A DNA stretch of 42,322 bases, from positions 69,213-111,534 of the forward strand of contig JAGPFC010000010.1 in the NCBI GenBank assembly GCA_018056685.1, given 5' to 3'. Shown one piece after another: positions 40,777-42,322 of this stretch; position 1 is the stretch's first letter, and each line of letters opens with the position of its first letter. Under the pieces are notes generated by a model. That model did no database searches. It was not told the DNA's origin and saw nothing but the letters and a program-made list of their open reading frames with translations. Both the position numbers and the translations under genes were made by a program. The DNA comes from Smithella sp. GTDB lineage: Bacteria > Desulfobacterota > Syntrophia > Syntrophales > Smithellaceae.

Positions 40777-41457
40777 CTATTCGCCTTCTGCCAGTTGAGC
40801 CAAGGCCTGGCGATTAAGAACGGTAATGACGCGGCCGGCAGTAGAAAGGATTCCGTCATTGGCCATTTTTCTAAGCGCACGGGAAAGCGCTTCCGGTGTG
40901 GCGCCCAGAATCTTGGACAGCTCACGCTGCGAAATGGTCAATTCCACGCTCGCTTTTTTACTTTCATCTTCTTTGGGTAATAAATGGCAAAGAAAAGATG
41001 CCAACCTTCCGGGAATTTCCTTTAAAGCAAGCGATTCGATGAGTTCCATGGAATCCTTGAGACGCTGCGAAAGAATCTGAATGATATTAAACAATATCGC
41101 CGGTTCCTGACGGGCCGTCTCCTCCATAACCGTACCGGGAATGAGGAGGACGGTGCTTTCGACAATCGCCATAGCGTTAGCCGGAAAAGCATTCGTTGCA
41201 AACGCAGTGCAGAGGCCGAACGGATCTCCCGGTCCGAGCAGTTGCAATGTCTGTTCTTTTCCATCAACGGAACTCCGGTAGAGCTTCAACTGTCCGGAAA
41301 TAACCACATAAAAAGACCGGATGGAATCATCTTCACCGATGACCATCTCGCCCGGCTTAAATTTCCTAATCATGGACTGTGAAATCAGGAATTTAATTTT
41401 TTCTTGAGAGACGCCCTGAAACAGAACAATGCCTTTTATTTGCCCGCTGATATCCAT
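40777..41457 (-). CDS. Crp/Fnr-family transcription regulator
   Basis: A 226-residue regulator with an N-terminal cNMP-type beta-roll (GPGDPFGLCTAF) and a C-terminal winged helix. The recognition helix reads TPEALSRALRKM; E-x-x-S-R at this place is the FNR pattern that contacts TTGAT half-sites. There is no FNR-type N-terminal cysteine cluster, so it does not sense oxygen in that way; heme, NO or another ligand is possible. A perfect TTGAT-N4-ATCAA box lies 17 nt before its start codon, suggesting self-control and control of trx. Confidence 0.92.
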   Translation of the reverse strand: MDISGQIKGIVLFQGVSQEKIKFLISQSMIRKFKPGEMVIGEDDSIRSFYVVISGQLKLYRSSVDGKEQTLQLLGPGDPFGLCTAFATNAFPANAMAIVESTVLLIPGTVMEETARQEPAILFNIIQILSQRLKDSMELIESLALKEIPGRLASFLCHLLPKEDESKKASVELTISQRELSKILGATPEALSRALRKMANDGILSTAGRVITVLNRQALAQLAEGE

Positions 41458-41473
41458 TAAAAAATCTCCCGCG

Positions 41474-41487
41474 TTGATTCAGATCAA
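41474..41487 (+). promoter_or_regulatory. Perfect FNR-type box between the regulator and trx
   Basis: TTGAT-TCAG-ATCAA fits the FNR consensus at all ten positions. With the extended -10 TGTATTAA (TATTAA at 41510-41515), the predicted trx start is 41522 and the box is centred at -41.5, the exact class II activator position. It also overlaps the likely promoter of the regulator itself. Confidence 0.75.
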
Positions 41488-41587
41488 TGAAATCTTAAAC
41501 ATCTATGTGTATTAAAAATAAAAATTTATTGTTTTTACCATAGACAAACGGGAGAAACAAAATAAATTATATTAAAGGAGAATAAAA

Positions 41588-41923
41588 ATGAGCAATTCAG
41601 AGTTTGTAAAACACGCGGATGACGGTAATTTCAGTACACTGGTTTTAAAAGAATCGAAGCCCACGCTGGTCGATTTTTGGGCTCCGTGGTGCGGCCCCTG
41701 CCGGGCCATCGGTCCGATTCTCGAGGAACTGGCGACGGAGTATAACGATCGGGTAAATATCGTCAAAGTTAATGTAGATGATAATCCGGCAACTGCATCC
41801 CAATATGGCGTCAAAAGCATACCGACTTTGCTTTTTATAAAAAACGGTGAAGTAATGGAAACAAAGATAGGTTTGTTGTCTAAAAGTCAGCTTGAGGCGT
41901 TGCTGAGCAAGAACTTGAATTAA
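41588..41923 (+). CDS. trxA: Thioredoxin
   Basis: A 111-residue thioredoxin with the WCGPC active site near residue 34, VDFWAPWCGPCRAI, KVNVDDNPATASQYGVKSIPTLLF and the cis-proline before TLLF. It reduces protein disulfides and would be a candidate reductant for the Sec peroxiredoxins. The ATG has AAAGGAG upstream. It is followed after 53 nt by the Sec mini-protein gene, probably on the same transcript. Confidence 0.96.
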   Translation: MSNSEFVKHADDGNFSTLVLKESKPTLVDFWAPWCGPCRAIGPILEELATEYNDRVNIVKVNVDDNPATASQYGVKSIPTLLFIKNGEVMETKIGLLSKSQLEALLSKNLN

Positions 41924-41976
41924 TGGATCAGGGAAGGCGGTTTCTGCAGACTTTCCCTTTAATAAAGGAGTAAGCA

Positions 41977-42138
41977 ATGTCCGATTTATTCATATTTCTC
42001 TTAATTCTGGCCGGATGGTTTTTCCTGCAGGGCTGGCTTTTGCCACGCATGGGTATTGCCACCTGAGTGAAACCAGCTTGTCCGGTTCAGGACAAGAAGA
42101 AAAAAAACGCCATGGATTGCGTTAAGAAAAGCAGTTAA
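41977..42138 (+). CDS. 53-residue membrane-anchored selenopeptide (TGA at 42064-42066 read as Sec)
   Basis: With the TGA read as Sec this encodes 53 residues. Residues 4-22 form one hydrophobic helix (LFIFLLILAGWFFLQGWLL), followed by PRMGIAT-U30-VKPAC35 and a lysine-rich tail with Cys48. GGAG lies 6 nt before the ATG. Downstream of the TGA a perfect 7-bp hairpin with loop GGTTCA has the same geometry as in the two peroxiredoxin genes. Read as a stop the TGA would leave a bare 29-residue helix. I recall similar short LPxxGxxT(U/C) peptides in Deltaproteobacteria but cannot confirm this. Sec30 and Cys35 could form a redox pair linked to thioredoxin. Confidence 0.8.
42077..42096 (+). promoter_or_regulatory. 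Bacterial SECIS-like hairpin of the mini-selenoprotein
   Basis: CTTGTCC (42077-42083) and GGACAAG (42090-42096) pair perfectly around the loop GGTTCA. The loop begins 17 nt after the TGA, as in the AhpC-type gene, and starts with GGU. Confidence 0.85.
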
Positions 42139-42166
42139 TACTTTTCATATGAAAAGTATTAACTGC
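42131..42166. terminator. 36-bp perfect palindrome at the end of the selenopeptide gene
   Basis: GCAGTTAATACTTTTCAT and its exact complement meet without a loop; the palindrome includes the last codons and TAA stop of the mini-gene. It can fold as an ~16-bp hairpin but has no T run after it. It may act as a transcript end, or as a target next to the mobile element. Confidence 0.6.
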
Positions 42167-42198
42167 CTCAAAAGACTTTTGCTGCATAAAAAATCTCG

Positions 42199-42322
42199 TG
42201 GACTGCACCCCCCGGATTGGACAAAATATGTTAGAGTAGTTGGCAGGAGCCATCATCCCTCATGGAGGGAGAAAGGAACTTGCCATGAAACACCGCAGAG
42301 TATTTGCTGTTGAACTCAAGCG
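42199..42322 (+). mobile_element. Left end of an IS3-family insertion sequence (truncated by window edge)
   Basis: TGGACTGCACCCCCC and GGATTGGACAAA resemble the terminal repeat of IS3-group elements. Sixty to eighty bases later an ORF begins that resembles an IS3 OrfA N-terminus. The right end and target duplication lie outside the window. The insertion stands just past the palindrome at 42131-42166. Confidence 0.65.
42285..42322 (+). CDS. IS3-family OrfA transposase, N-terminus only
   Basis: Twelve visible residues (MKHRRVFAVELK) resemble the start of IS3/IS2-type OrfA helix-turn-helix proteins, and AAGGAA lies upstream. The gene runs out of the window, so family assignment rests on this short segment and the inverted-repeat-like end before it. 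Confidence 0.6.
   Translation, partial: MKHRRVFAVELK

Noticed and set aside
1..42322. CRISPR arrays, rRNA, tRNA and prophage genes
   Set aside because: No spaced direct repeats, cloverleaf-like segments, ribosomal RNA signatures or phage structural genes were seen on either strand by eye.

Overview
The window reads as chromosome of an anaerobic, Gram-negative Desulfobacterota (former Deltaproteobacteria), possibly Syntrophia-like. This rests on multiheme c-type cytochromes with System II maturation (ResB/CcsA), lipid-A heptose synthesis (rfaE2), many Mrp/NifX-type iron-sulfur genes, a C_GCAxxG_C_C protein, a pyruvoyl-dependent arginine decarboxylase and active use of selenocysteine. Species identity is inference; no rRNA or tRNA gene is visible.

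Layout. 1-7.5 kb is housekeeping: the end of an ATP-grasp acyl-CoA synthetase, a cupin, priA, a DksA/TraR zinc-finger gene, rsfS-comF-rfaE2, and metK behind a SAM-II-like riboswitch with a terminator. 7.6-16.3 kb is a respiratory block. On the minus strand run nrfD-type membrane subunit, Tat-exported 4x[4Fe-4S] protein, 7-heme cytochrome, 10-heme cytochrome and tandem rhodanese. Divergent from it are resB-ccsA and an STAS-like gene, and a second rhodanese closes the block. The two cytochromes share one reading frame, interrupted only by a TGA. gltA follows at 16.6-17.9 kb.

18.1-34.8 kb is one unbroken minus-strand run of about 25 genes. Its distal end holds two peroxiredoxin genes, each with an in-frame TGA at the peroxidatic position followed by a SECIS-like hairpin, then an outer-membrane barrel, a CoA-disulfide/persulfide reductase-rhodanese fusion and a TehA/SLAC1 transporter. 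The rest is an island of three NifX-like proteins, an Mrp/NBP35 ATPase, two ferredoxin-MinD ATPases, NifU-like, radical SAM, J-domain, methyltransferase, zinc-ribbon, DUF5320, TrmO, VKOR-like and arginine decarboxylase genes. The run starts at a consensus sigma-54 promoter with a dyad-symmetric array of four TGCGAC half-sites about 100 bp upstream. A matching enhancer-binding regulator lies at 37.1-38.5 kb with a fourth NifX-like gene, a DUF134 regulator and a C_GCAxxG protein. This composition resembles, and enlarges, the sigma-54-controlled 'orange protein' (ORP) system of Desulfovibrio.

39.4-42.3 kb holds a second CoA-disulfide-reductase-like flavoprotein, a Crp/Fnr regulator, thioredoxin, a 53-residue membrane peptide with an in-frame TGA and a perfect SECIS-like hairpin, and the left end of an IS3-family element. 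A perfect FNR-type box lies between the regulator and trx, and a near match precedes the transporter gene.

The genes suggest coupling of sulfur/persulfide chemistry, periplasmic electron transfer, Fe-S cofactor handling and selenium-based peroxide defence. The most novel items are the three selenocysteine genes, especially the thioredoxin-linked mini-protein, the sigma-54 dyad array with the expanded ORP-like island, and the TGA-interrupted 17-heme cytochrome.
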